Below, in pieces: positions 34,667 to 46,920 of a DNA stretch of 64,000 nucleotides. The stretch spans positions 13,903,501-13,967,500 of the forward strand of contig CATIUR010000001.1 of NCBI GenBank assembly GCA_949592205.1, read 5' to 3'. How positions within the stretch are numbered: position 1 is the first letter of the stretch; the number at the start of each line of letters is the position of its first letter. A program made the position numbers and the translations under genes. The stretch is from Helichrysum umbraculigerum. Taxonomy: Eukaryota > Streptophyta > Magnoliopsida > Asterales > Asteraceae. The notes beneath the pieces were generated by a model. That model did not search any database. It was not told the DNA's origin and saw only the letters and a program-made list of their open reading frames with translations.

Positions 34667-37600
34667 TCGTATTTTGTGTTATGTGCAGGAGCATGCTGTG
34701 AACAAGGACAACTGGTGGTGTGTAGACAGTGGATGCTCGAGGCACATGACCGGAGAAAGAAGTCTACTGAAGGACTTCAAGGAGAGTCTCAAGCAAAAAG
34801 TAAATTTTGCAGGAGATAAAGGAGGAGTAATTTCGGGAAAAGGAAAAGTTTCAAATGGAACTTTGACTCTTGAGGATGTGAACTACGTTGAAGAACTAAC
34901 TCACAACCTAGTGAGTGTTTCCCAAGTCTGTGATAAAGGTCATCCAGTTTATTTCAATGAAAAGGAGGCCTTAGTCCTGAAGCCGGGTTTCAAAATTCCT
35001 GATGAATGGATATTGATGAGGGCGCCAAGGAAGAAGGACATCTATGCTATCAACATGGGTGTTCCTAACTCTTCAATGGTGTCTACATGTTTATTATCCA
35101 AGGCTTCGAAAACAGACGCATTGTTATGGCATAGGAGAATGGCACACCTGAACTGGAGAAAGATGAATTACATAACCAAAAATGGTTTGGTTCTAGGTGT
35201 ACCACAAAAACGTTTCGAGTCTGAGGATAAGTGTGTTCCTTGCATGAAAGGAAAGCAGCACAAGAAACCACACAGACCTAAGACTGAAAACTCTATCTCC
35301 TCGCCATTTGAATTGCTACATATGGATCTCTTTGGCCATATAAGCAAGAGAAGTCTATGTGGCAAATGGTACTGTTTAGTTGTCACAGATGATTATTCTA
35401 GATTCTCATGGGTATTCTTTTTGGGATCAAAGGATGAAACTCCTGGAATTCTAATTGAGTTCTTTGATATAGTAGAGAATGTCTATAAAAAGAGAGTGAA
35501 GCGTATTCGTAGTGACAACGGAACAGAATTCAAAAATTCAACGTTGAATATCTATTGCTTAAGCAACGGGATATTACATCAATTCAGTGCACCTTATGAA
35601 CCTCAACAGAATGGTGTAGCTGAAAGGAAGAATAGAACGTTGATTGAAGCTGCTAGAACAATGCTTGCTGATTCAAAGCTTCCGGTCATCTTTTGGGCAG
35701 AAGAAGTGAATACAACATGTTATGTTCTCAATAGAGTTCTTACGATTAAAAGACATAACAAGACTTGTTATGAGCTTTTAAACAATAAGAAACCTAACTT
35801 AAAAGGGTTTGAGCCCTTTGGAGTTTCATGCACTATATTAAAGACTGGGCATCAAGCAAAATTTGGTGAGAAGGCTGACGAAGGATTTTTCCTAGGTTAT
35901 ATGCCCAATTCGCCAAACAAGAGAGTCTTTAATAAAGTCACAGGACGTTTGGAGGTAGTTTATAATATTGAGGTTACGAGCTACTCACCTGATGTTCATA
36001 AGGGCTTAGATTGGCAATTTGATTATTCTGATCTTTTTGCATCATTTAAAGTTCCTATTAGTGACTATGTCAGTGATTCAGAGATACCTGAACATTTATT
36101 ATTTGAAGATGGGAATATTGGTCCCGCTTCAACATCAAGTGTTCAACAGTCTGGAATTAAGACTAATGTTGACTCAGATAAAGCTTCTACAAGTGAGTCA
36201 CAACAACCTTCAGAGGATAAGTCTCAAGAAACAGAAGATCTTGATGATCTTCCTACAAAGTTTGATGATATACTTACTCCTTTGAAACACTTAAGGATAT
36301 CTTCTGCTCGTACGGAAGATGTACCTTCATTGGAAGAGATTGGTACTAACTTAGAAGATGAGATTCCGGTTGAGCCTGTTGCTTCAACTAGAACGAGTAA
36401 GAATCATCCCGTTGAAAACGTCATCGGTGATATTAATACTCCGGTTCAAACTAGGCATCAATCCAGAGCTAGTACGTCTGAAAATTTAGAATACCAAAGC
36501 TTGTATACTGCAATGAAAGAGATAGGGATTCCTAATCAATGTCTATATTCATGCTTTATCTCACAAGTTGAGCCTAAAAATGTTCAAATGGCTTTAAAAG
36601 AAAGCTCGTGGGTAGAAGCAATGCAAGAGGAACTATTACAGTTTTCTAAATTACAAGTATGGGAGTTGGTTGACCTACCAAAGGGAGAATATCCAATTGG
36701 AACTAGATGGGTATTTAAGTGCAAGAGAGATGATAAAGGAATTGTTACTCGCAATAAAGCTCGTCTGGTGGTTCAAGGTTTTAATCAACAAGAAGGTATA
36801 GATTACAATGAAGTGTTTGCACCAGTTGCTAGGCTATAAGCAATTAGAGTATTCTTAGCATTCGCATCATATTTTGGTATAAAAGTGTATCAGTTGGATG
36901 TTAAGAGTGCCTTTTTGTATGACAAAGTGGAAGAATTGGTGTATGTTTCACAACCGCCAGGGTTTGCTGATCCTGAGTATCCAGATAGAGTATATCGTTT
37001 GAATAAAGCTCTATATGGATTACATCAAGCACCTAGGGCATGGTATGGAACACTATCAACGTATCTACTTGAGAATGGATTTACAAGAGGATCGATTGAT
37101 AGTACACTGTTTGTGAAGTGAAAAAAGAAAGACTTTCTTCTCGTACAAGTTTATGTTGATGACATTATCTTTGGATCGTCTGATGAAAAGATGTGTCAAG
37201 AATTCGAGAAAGTCATGAGGAAAAGGTTTGAAATGTCTGCAATGGGAGAGTTGAATTTCTTCTTAGGATTACAAGTTGATCAAAAGAAGGATGGATTCTT
37301 TATTCATCAATCTAAATATACATATGAGCTATTAGAACGCTTCAAGATGGATGAAAGTAAGGTCTACAATACTCCAATTCCAGTCAATCATGGACTAGGT
37401 CCAGATACATCGAGTGATAGCGATGTGGATCCAACTCTTTATAGAGCCATGATCGGATCACTAATGTATCTAACAGCCTCTAGGCCTGACATAATGTTTG
37501 CTGTTTGTTTATGCGCAAGATATCAGGCTAATCCGAAAGAGTCACATATGCAAGCTATTAAACGAATCTTTCGTTATCTCAAAGGGAAACCTAAGCTGGG

Positions 37601-37853
37601 TCTTTGGTATCCGATTGATGGAGACTTAGATCTCGTAGCTTATACTGATTCGGATTATGGATGATGCAATCAGAATAGGAAATCTACGACCGGGGGATGT
37701 CAATTCCTAGGAGGTAGATTAGTATCCTGGCAGTGCAAGAAGCAAACCTCGGTAGCCATTTCTACATGTGAAGCTGAGTATGTTGCAGCTGGCAGCTGTT
37801 GCTCTCAAGTCCTTTGGATTCAACAGCAACTGCGGGATTACGGGTTAAATCTA
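34667..37853 (+). pseudogene. pol: pol of the copia element: protease, integrase, reverse transcriptase, RNase H (5' part)
   Basis: Single frame, open from just before 34656, broken by three stops: TAA 36837, TGA 37119 and TGA 37662. Protease: WWCVDSGCSRHMTG near 34715 (catalytic Asp in DSG). GAG-pre-integrase zinc motif: LLWHRRMAHLNWRKM and CVPCMKGKQ. Integrase core: HMDLFGH, TDDYSRFSW, RIRSDNGTEFKN, GVAERKNRT (D, D, E present). Reverse transcriptase: RWVFKCKRDDKG, QLDVKSAFLYDKVEE, LYGLHQAPRAWY, VYVDDIIFGSS near 37150. RNase H: VAYTDSDYG, RKSTTGGCQFLGG, CEAEYVAAGSC. The Helitron cuts it at 37853; the rest is at 44879-45128. Each stop is one base from a sense codon, so decay is recent. Confidence 0.92.
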
Positions 37854-38403
37854 TCTTATATACAAAAGGTCAATACCGCTGACATCATTTTTGCTGACTT
37901 GTCACACTCTCAGGTCATAGCCTTGCTGACGTGTCTTCCTCTCATGCATTTGCTGATGTCATCTTTTAAATATTGTCGTTAAATTAAAAAATCTTTTTTT
38001 AATTAAAGGTTAGCATTTACTAAATATTAGTCATTAATATATTCCTTGGTTATTGTTATTTCCTGCCATATATTACGCTTTTTCCCAAAAACCTAATTCA
38101 GACGTTATTAAAAGCCTTTTTTTCATTGGGCCTTTGGTGCATGCCTCTCTTTGTATGGAATATCAACTGATCTCACTTTGTCATTATAAAACTGATCTCT
38201 CTGGACAATAGGAAAAGAAGTGTATTTTTAAAATGTCTATTGATTTTCCCAAAGCCCATAAGCCCAAAACTGCATTGTTACTCTAAAGCTTTTTATACAC
38301 GCTTTAATATTACTGATAGATTTACCTGCATATATATATCGCGCACGCTCTTTCTTCTTCTTCTTCTTCTTTAATTGGTGTAAATATATCGATGCCACTG
38401 CCC

Positions 38404-40803
38404 AAATTAACCATTCCTCATTCCTCATCATCTGTTTCTTTCATCTTCAACACCACCAAAGTTTAAAATTCCTCAAATTGCAACGAGTGGTTCAAATTAC
38501 ATTTTCACGGGACTCTAGGGTTGGTGTTTATCATTCAATTAGGGAAAAACCAAATAAGAAAATATAACGACAATGAACGAAACAACAACCCGGTGGTGCT
38601 GTCGTCCATGACAATGTTAACGAATGGTAAGGCGGAGTACATCTGGTGGTGCTTTTACTTACGCCGAGTGTTTGATTTATGATAAAACGTTCACTATTTC
38701 ATGGTAAAAAGGTCTTCTTTTATGTTATTTCTTTTGTTTCATAATCGGATTGGTAATATCAATTAATTTGTATGTTTAATCATTGTTACAAATGACTGCT
38801 CAGTCTCATTCTCTATCGTTTTAGTCATCATTTTGTTTCCTTTAAAATCAGGTACATATCTATAAAATTATATGTATTTTGATTCTGATTTTGAAATTTC
38901 TTTGTTATTGATGTGGGGTTTGATGTAGAACATGGATTCATAACTGATTTTGTTTGTAAAGTTACTTCGGAATTTGCATTCGTTTTAATCATTTGTTGCG
39001 AGTATCTATTTCATGCATATTAACTATTTGATGAAATGCTAGACAACAAAACTGAATTCTGCTTGGAACTAATGTTTGTGTTATAAGTTGTGATGTACAT
39101 TTCATTCACTTGCTTTCAGTTCCTATTAGTTCTTATACGTATTACTAATTTACATTAATTATTATATTAACTCATCACTATTTATTTCAGATTGAAATTG
39201 TGATGGCAAAGAATGAGCATGATAAGCCAAAAGCGAACGCAATAAAATTGAAGAAGAAAAGTGCACAGCTAAAGGTTGGTCTTTGCTACTTTCAGTGGCA
39301 TCATTAAATAGTCTATTCTACATTATCATAACAGTAATGATAAAGAAGTTTTTAAAATAGACTAAAGTCGGGTCAAGGAAGGCAACGAAGAAGACTAATG
39401 GAGCCGCCCCTGATATCACAGTTCGTAACTTGCAGGTTGGTTTTGATCAATGATTTCGATTTTGATTGAATCATGAGATTGTGCTTTTATTAGTCGTCAC
39501 ACACTCTCTTTTAATCAGAGGATGAAACTGTCAAAAGCATGGATATTGTGGAGAAAGCAGATACTATTGTTGGTTTTGTCTCACTCTCCTTATCCTCACA
39601 TGATGCAGCTATTGATAGTGAGATCAATGCTATTAAGGATGTCAAAGTGGCTGAGGTTGGTTTATTTTTTGTTTCAGTTTAAACTGTTTCGACTTACAAT
39701 ATTGTTGAATCTGATTCCACTTTGACTTACAGACTGGAACTAAGGTTGAGAAATCTGTTGCTAGCAGCAGCAGCTGAAGAGAATGTTGATAATCAGGTGT
39801 GAAAGTGTCCATTGATGGTTATCATAATAGTGTTGTTGTATACTTGTGATACATTAGGTGGATTCTCATAAGGTGAGTTTTAGATTTTGTGTTGGTCCTA
39901 AATTGTTTGAAAGATCATTTTTCGGTTTTCAGTTTCTATGAGATTGTAAAAAAAAAAGTTGAGATGAGATTGTGTTTTTTGCAAGTTTCAAAATAAGTGT
40001 GTATGCATATCAACGTGTGTAGCTTATGTGTTATGCTGGTGTTTTTTAATAAGCAAATGCCACAACTATTATTCTTTGATTTTAGGTTTTTATCATCAAC
40101 TACATATTGGTTGCATTGAAGATTTCTACAATTATATGCAACAACAACAAAATCCTCAATCCGATCAATTTGCTTAAGGTTAAAAGGTAAGCCTTGACCC
40201 CAATTCTAATTATTTATTTCCCAGAATCATTTGTTTTAGTTTTGAAAGGTACCCTTGCACTGTTGCACATCTCCAACTTGATAAATATTGGTGAACATGC
40301 CTATGAAAGATTATCCATTTGGCTAAAAAAGGCATCTTTGTATCTTTTGTGACATTAACTTTGAGAATTATAGTGGAGAACCTGTCAACCACTTGCCTTT
40401 AAATAATGACCTATTGTTTATCATGTAGAAATCAACTTTGCCTTGATGGCTTCCTGAATTTGTAAGTTTAATAAAAGTGACGATGCCTTAGTTTAAAGGG
40501 GAGTATATGAGTAGCCATGGTTTAGCGCTTGGTTTCAACAATGCCTTGATTTCTGTTTTGATTAAGTACTTGGTTTCGTTCACTATATAATTCCTCTGTT
40601 TAGCCCATGTAGTTGTTCTAAAATGTTTGGGTTCAAAGATCTATCAGTGTTGTTTACTTAAAAGGGTACAATATTAGTGTAAGTTTCTTTCAAACCTGTC
40701 TATGTATCCATGTCACTTAATCAATTTTGCTTAATTAATATTGATTCTGTTTTAATTTGGTGAGATGTTTTGAGTAATCTTGATATTTTTTTATATATTT
40801 AAT
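38404..40803 (+). repeat. 2400 bp tandem duplication inside the Helitron, copy 1
   Basis: Matches 40804-43203 with five substitutions seen (39333, 39925, 40437, 40577 and 40749 and their partners at +2400). The outer borders share AAAT, a 4 bp microhomology. Confidence 0.95.
39203..39796 (+). pseudogene. Captured gene fragment with four exons, copy 1
   Basis: After an acceptor at 39190 (TTTATTTCAG) an ATG at 39203 opens a Lys-rich stretch (MAKNEHDKPKANAIKLKKK). Exons 39203-39274, 39361-39435 and 39521-39655 are each a multiple of three and join in frame (72, 75, 135 nt). A fourth, 39733-39796, ends in Ser codons and TGA, or needs one base shift at an AGC repeat to stay open (AAAAEENVDNQ). 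All three donors read GTTGGT. TATA and CT-rich words upstream (38330-38375) suggest promoter and leader were captured too. The gene itself is not recognised; function unknown. Confidence 0.5.
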
Positions 40804-43203
40804 AAATTAACCATTCCTCATTCCTCATCATCTGTTTCTTTCATCTTCAACACCACCAAAGTTTAAAATTCCTCAAATTGCAACGAGTGGTTCAAATTAC
40901 ATTTTCACGGGACTCTAGGGTTGGTGTTTATCATTCAATTAGGGAAAAACCAAATAAGAAAATATAACGACAATGAACGAAACAACAACCCGGTGGTGCT
41001 GTCGTCCATGACAATGTTAACGAATGGTAAGGCGGAGTACATCTGGTGGTGCTTTTACTTACGCCGAGTGTTTGATTTATGATAAAACGTTCACTATTTC
41101 ATGGTAAAAAGGTCTTCTTTTATGTTATTTCTTTTGTTTCATAATCGGATTGGTAATATCAATTAATTTGTATGTTTAATCATTGTTACAAATGACTGCT
41201 CAGTCTCATTCTCTATCGTTTTAGTCATCATTTTGTTTCCTTTAAAATCAGGTACATATCTATAAAATTATATGTATTTTGATTCTGATTTTGAAATTTC
41301 TTTGTTATTGATGTGGGGTTTGATGTAGAACATGGATTCATAACTGATTTTGTTTGTAAAGTTACTTCGGAATTTGCATTCGTTTTAATCATTTGTTGCG
41401 AGTATCTATTTCATGCATATTAACTATTTGATGAAATGCTAGACAACAAAACTGAATTCTGCTTGGAACTAATGTTTGTGTTATAAGTTGTGATGTACAT
41501 TTCATTCACTTGCTTTCAGTTCCTATTAGTTCTTATACGTATTACTAATTTACATTAATTATTATATTAACTCATCACTATTTATTTCAGATTGAAATTG
41601 TGATGGCAAAGAATGAGCATGATAAGCCAAAAGCGAACGCAATAAAATTGAAGAAGAAAAGTGCACAGCTAAAGGTTGGTCTTTGCTACTTTCAGTGGCA
41701 TCATTAAATAGTCTATTCTACATTATCATAACGGTAATGATAAAGAAGTTTTTAAAATAGACTAAAGTCGGGTCAAGGAAGGCAACGAAGAAGACTAATG
41801 GAGCCGCCCCTGATATCACAGTTCGTAACTTGCAGGTTGGTTTTGATCAATGATTTCGATTTTGATTGAATCATGAGATTGTGCTTTTATTAGTCGTCAC
41901 ACACTCTCTTTTAATCAGAGGATGAAACTGTCAAAAGCATGGATATTGTGGAGAAAGCAGATACTATTGTTGGTTTTGTCTCACTCTCCTTATCCTCACA
42001 TGATGCAGCTATTGATAGTGAGATCAATGCTATTAAGGATGTCAAAGTGGCTGAGGTTGGTTTATTTTTTGTTTCAGTTTAAACTGTTTCGACTTACAAT
42101 ATTGTTGAATCTGATTCCACTTTGACTTACAGACTGGAACTAAGGTTGAGAAATCTGTTGCTAGCAGCAGCAGCTGAAGAGAATGTTGATAATCAGGTGT
42201 GAAAGTGTCCATTGATGGTTATCATAATAGTGTTGTTGTATACTTGTGATACATTAGGTGGATTCTCATAAGGTGAGTTTTAGATTTTGTGTTGGTCCTA
42301 AATTGTTTGAAAGATCATTTTTCGATTTTCAGTTTCTATGAGATTGTAAAAAAAAAAGTTGAGATGAGATTGTGTTTTTTGCAAGTTTCAAAATAAGTGT
42401 GTATGCATATCAACGTGTGTAGCTTATGTGTTATGCTGGTGTTTTTTAATAAGCAAATGCCACAACTATTATTCTTTGATTTTAGGTTTTTATCATCAAC
42501 TACATATTGGTTGCATTGAAGATTTCTACAATTATATGCAACAACAACAAAATCCTCAATCCGATCAATTTGCTTAAGGTTAAAAGGTAAGCCTTGACCC
42601 CAATTCTAATTATTTATTTCCCAGAATCATTTGTTTTAGTTTTGAAAGGTACCCTTGCACTGTTGCACATCTCCAACTTGATAAATATTGGTGAACATGC
42701 CTATGAAAGATTATCCATTTGGCTAAAAAAGGCATCTTTGTATCTTTTGTGACATTAACTTTGAGAATTATAGTGGAGAACCTGTCAACCACTTGCCTTT
42801 AAATAATGACCTATTGTTTATCATGTAGAAATCAACCTTGCCTTGATGGCTTCCTGAATTTGTAAGTTTAATAAAAGTGACGATGCCTTAGTTTAAAGGG
42901 GAGTATATGAGTAGCCATGGTTTAGCGCTTGGTTTCAACAATGCCTTGATTTCTGTTTTGATTAAGTACTTGGTTTTGTTCACTATATAATTCCTCTGTT
43001 TAGCCCATGTAGTTGTTCTAAAATGTTTGGGTTCAAAGATCTATCAGTGTTGTTTACTTAAAAGGGTACAATATTAGTGTAAGTTTCTTTCAAACCTGTC
43101 TATGTATCCATGTCACTTAATCAATTTTGCTTAATTAATATTGATTCTCTTTTAATTTGGTGAGATGTTTTGAGTAATCTTGATATTTTTTTATATATTT
43201 AAT
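40804..43203 (+). repeat. 2400 bp tandem duplication inside the Helitron, copy 2
   Basis: Direct, adjacent repeat of 38404-40803; only copy 1 has the upstream TATA and CT-rich stretch. Confidence 0.95.
41603..42196 (+). pseudogene. Captured gene fragment with four exons, copy 2
   Basis: Same exons shifted by 2400: 41603-41674, 41761-41835, 41921-42055, 42133-42196. No substitution between the copies falls in an exon. Confidence 0.5.
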
Positions 43204-44849
43204 AAATGTATATATACCTTTCAATAAAGAAAAAAAAATCAAGTTTGATTTGGTTAGCTTTATTTAGGATAGGTAAACAGGTTGCACTATAGGTAGTTCT
43301 TCTCACTTAAAAGCCTCAACGATTACCTGATCCAATGGGTGCAATAAGGAGTTTTCACTTTTTAATATGGCTGTGTGATCCAGTGGGTGCAAATGTGTGC
43401 TCCATCTAACTTTGTCTGACTTACCAACCTTTTTGATGAGTGATCCAGCTTTTTGTTTGAACTTGGGTATTGTTTGAGCCATGGAACTTAGCGTGACATC
43501 GAAGCTTTAAATTCAGCAGCGAAGAAGGCTGAGATATATATTAGAAGGTATGGCTGAGTTTTTTATTTTGTATATGTTCATCCATGGGTTTTAATACTTG
43601 CTACTGAGCTTTGTGATCATGACCATATTGTAATTGGAAATACGTATGTGAGACTAAAATCTATTCAACTGTTTTCGGGTGAACCTGATGTAGTTGCTTG
43701 GAAGGGTGAATTAATCAACCAATATAAAGGTTGCAAGATGTGTGGGTTGGGTGATTGGGTAACAACTCAAAACTGGCTTAGTTTAGACATGTCATTATAA
43801 TACTGGTTTAAATGGGCTGCACAGCTGGGTTGGGTAATGAGTACGGTCGGGCTGGTTTATGAAGTTGAATTTTTGCTTCTCTCTAATTATTAGCCTTGTG
43901 ATTTAGAAAGTCCTTCAATTATGCTTATGGTTAAATGTGTATACGTCAAGACGGTTTGAAAAACTGTTGTAAGACTTGGAATGATATCAGTAACTTTTCG
44001 AGTGTCGATAAGTGCTATAGTCATCAATGATAGTTTTTCTAGAAAAAGGTGTCAATGTTCAAGTTGTTAGATGCAGGTATGTTTGTATATATATGTAGAT
44101 CTAGATCGACTTTCATAGATTTAAATATGAATATTCTTTAATGAAAAATGGTGTATCTGAATGTGTACCCCAATGAGTAGTAATGTCGATAAATTGCGTA
44201 CACTAGTGGTTATTACATGGTTAGAAAACAAAAGGGAACTATATGCAGTTCATACTGTAGCTAACAAGCAGATTGATAGGTCATTTTTGTTTCCTCAGGA
44301 CCTGTTAGCAGATACATTTCAAGGTTAAGCGTTATTTTATGAAGAATTTGTCCAAAACAAGCTACATTGTTTAGGTGAATGAGCTCATGTGGGTGGACAT
44401 AGAAAGAGTATTTGAAGAACATAAAAACTCATAATGAATTTGGATAAACGATGATCTTACAACAGTTTGGACTACTAAACACTTTAATAGCTTAATTATA
44501 AGCTGAAGCGTTAAAGCTAGACATGCCTATTTGTGGATGTCACAATTGCATAATATTTAAAATTTGTTAACATTACATTTATATGAGATAACATGTATTA
44601 GTTTAAGAACACAAGTGTTGCTTCCTAAATTGGTTCATCATCTTTGCTTTTTTAATGTGATCAGCGATCCAATTTTCTAATACATGTCAACATGCAGAGT
44701 ATATCGTTGACTTTGGGTCCTTTGGCTTCTAAACTTCTAAATATAGCTTAGAAAACATAATAATACTATATCTAATACATATCACTTATTTGTATACTTA
44801 TTATAGATAGAAAATATATCAACTAATTTTATAAATATATTTTAGTAAA
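43204..44849 (+). other. Helitron 3' part without recognised gene
   Basis: AT-rich, no convincing ORF. Possibly more captured host DNA; short stretches with exon-like composition occur near 43500 and 43700 but I cannot assign them. Confidence 0.4.
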
Positions 44850-44878
44850 ACCTGTGTTATCACGGGTCAATAAACTAG

Positions 44879-45128
44879 TATAACCAATACTCCTATGATG
44901 ATTGATAACGAATCGACTATGTCGATCACCAATAATCCGGTAAAGCACAGTAAAACTAAGCATATTGATATTCGACATCATTTTATTAGAGATTGTGCTG
45001 AGAAGAAGTTGATAAAGTTAGTTAAGGTTCCATCATTGGATAACTTAGCAGACTTATACACAAAGGCGTTCGACAGAGCAAGATTTGAGACGTTGGTTCA
45101 ACTAAACGGAATGAGAAATCCAGAGTGA
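44879..45128 (+). pseudogene. pol: pol C-terminal end (RNase H)
   Basis: Continues RNase H after the Helitron: MMIDNESTMSITNNP, HSKTKHIDIRHHFIRD, LADLYTKAFD, ending GMRNPE and TGA at 45126-45128. These are the usual final motifs of copia pol. Confidence 0.9.
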
Positions 45129-45183
45129 TTAGTCTTCCAAGGGTATTTGTTGTAATAGTTAGTATTTCCATAAGTTAAAAAAA

Positions 45184-45540
45184 GGGTAAATTGATTTTGT
45201 CGGCTATGTACCCCCCCTGTTTGTCCCAAGGTCGGCAACTTACCCTCTAAAGTTCCAATGTCTGCATTCAAGTGGTAAAGTTTGTATCGATATAGGTAAG
45301 ATGGTAACTTGTGACCGGAACAACGGGTTAAATTGACGACGTGGACGATTACAAATGCGACATGTGGTCTGACACATTGCTGCTCAATGAGCAATTAAAA
45401 GCCCGAAACGGTAAAACTTAATTTTTAAGAGATTCTAGCACATAATATAAGGTTAGATAGCATACATTGGAACTTTAGAGGGTAAGTTGCCGACCTTGGG
45501 ACAAACAGGGGGGTACATAGCCGACAAAATCAATTTACCC
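45184..45540. mobile_element. MITE with long terminal inverted repeats, Mutator type
   Basis: 357 bp with inverted repeats of about 78 bp that match except for one C in a C run. Ends are GGGTAAATTGATTTTGTCGG. Flanked by a perfect 9 bp duplication TTAAAAAAA (45175-45183 and 45541-45549). Long inverted repeats with a 9 bp duplication fit Mutator-like elements (known for the group). No ORF. Confidence 0.9.
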
Positions 45541-45549
45541 TTAAAAAAA

Positions 45550-46920
45550 AAAAGGCGTATGGCATTCATTTCCTTGTTACCTAAGAGGAATCGCCTTCAT
45601 TAAAGAATATAAACATAATATTCTTTAAAATATTTTAAGTTTTTATCTGCAAAAACTAAGGGAAATGATAGTACATTAGGAGAATAAGCTTCACAATAAT
45701 AAGCTTAAGTCCTAAGTATGATATGGTAGTAGGTTCAAATAAAGTTGCTTTAGAACTACAGCGGTTCTATCAGGTATGTGTTTATATTTATTTGATTATA
45801 CACCTATATCCACAAGTTATAATTTGTCTATTTTTAGTGAAAACTTTAGATGGCTTCACCATATGATATACTGGTAGGCAAATTATATAAAAATTTCTAA
45901 GCCTTAAGAAGTTAATTAACTACTTGTTTATTATTTTGTGTTACTATTCTATGCTGTATGACATTAAGTCTTAATTATTGAATGATGGTATTGCCATACA
46001 CTGTTATCATACATTTTAATTTGAAGTGACAAATAGTAGAAATATGGATATTAACTTAATTACTGGTAACTTTGTTGTACTAAGTACAGAACTGAAACCT
46101 TTAATTAAATTAATATTCTCAAATATATTTTGAATTATGCTAGAAGGGATCTTCTGTTGTACTACGTACAGACTTAGATAACATAGCATATTCAAAGTAT
46201 GTCTGATATTTGTCTAACCTTAAAAAAATTCAAGTGTATGTTATATGTTTCGAAAATATACACCATTTAGTAACCGCTACCTTGAAATTTAATGATGCAG
46301 TGTTACGCGTTTTACTTGAATTCTTCAGTATGTCATATAATAGGAAGCACTTGATAATATTCATAACAACAATAAAGTGTTTGCTTAGAAAATTGAGTAT
46401 AATTTGTTTATGTGGATCATAATACCGGTAATCATCTTGGACTGTCTATAAATAAACTATTCACTTTATGTGAGTAATGCATTTATTAATTATGCTATGT
46501 GGATAAAGGTATCTAAGATATAGTTTTATAAATATAAATGTATAAATGATAAATTTTAGTTGCAATCTTATGGTAACTTATTTGAATTTCATGAGATATG
46601 TACACCACCAGTCTACTTAGACTTTTAAATAAATACTTAATTGCTTATTCTTTCTAATATGATCCCTAAGCAGATAAAATCTTATTTATTTTGTATATGT
46701 ACTTTGTTTTGAGTGATTAATAAAATGGTACTTGATACCAATGTTTACATAATTGTGGTTTTATCTTATTTTACTTTACGTTTAATTTAAGTTTTTGTGT
46801 TTATTAGGTTTTACCCTTCGGAATTAAATTTTTGAGTTGAACAAACGTACCAAATACAAGTGAAAAATAATTTTATTTTAGACTTGTACAAATGATGGAG
46901 TTTTAATTTATACTAAGTAT
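45550..46920. other. AT-rich stretch after pol, no gene recognised
   Basis: About 1.4 kb without a convincing ORF or terminal repeats. Contains an 11 bp-stem hairpin, TTAAAGAATAT/ATATTCTTTAA, near 45603. A frame at 46210-46422 has no family features. Confidence 0.5.

Larger units (their letters stand above)
37854..44878 (+). mobile_element. Non-autonomous Helitron
   Basis: 7025 bp, starts TCTTATATACAAAAGG and ends AAACTAG (CTRR type), inserted between A and T as Helitrons do, with no clear target duplication. A hairpin CCTGTG-TTAT-CACGGG at 44851-44866 lies about 8 bases before the CTAG end, as in the family. TGCTGAC/GACGTGTC words near the left end are common in plant Helitrons. No Rep/helicase ORF. 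It carries a 2.4 kb tandem duplication with a captured exon-intron fragment. A TATA microhomology at both ends gives an alternative reading (element from CAAAAGG with a 4 bp TATA duplication) that would keep the pol frame. Confidence 0.8.

Noticed and set aside
39522..39725. 67-residue frame starting MKLSKAW in each duplicate
   Set aside because: Out of frame with the exon reading that joins four exons in phase; runs into an intron.
45603..45635. AAAGAATAT/ATATTCTTT hairpin as a heat-shock element
   Set aside because: Single AT-rich inverted repeat; no cluster and no promoter nearby.
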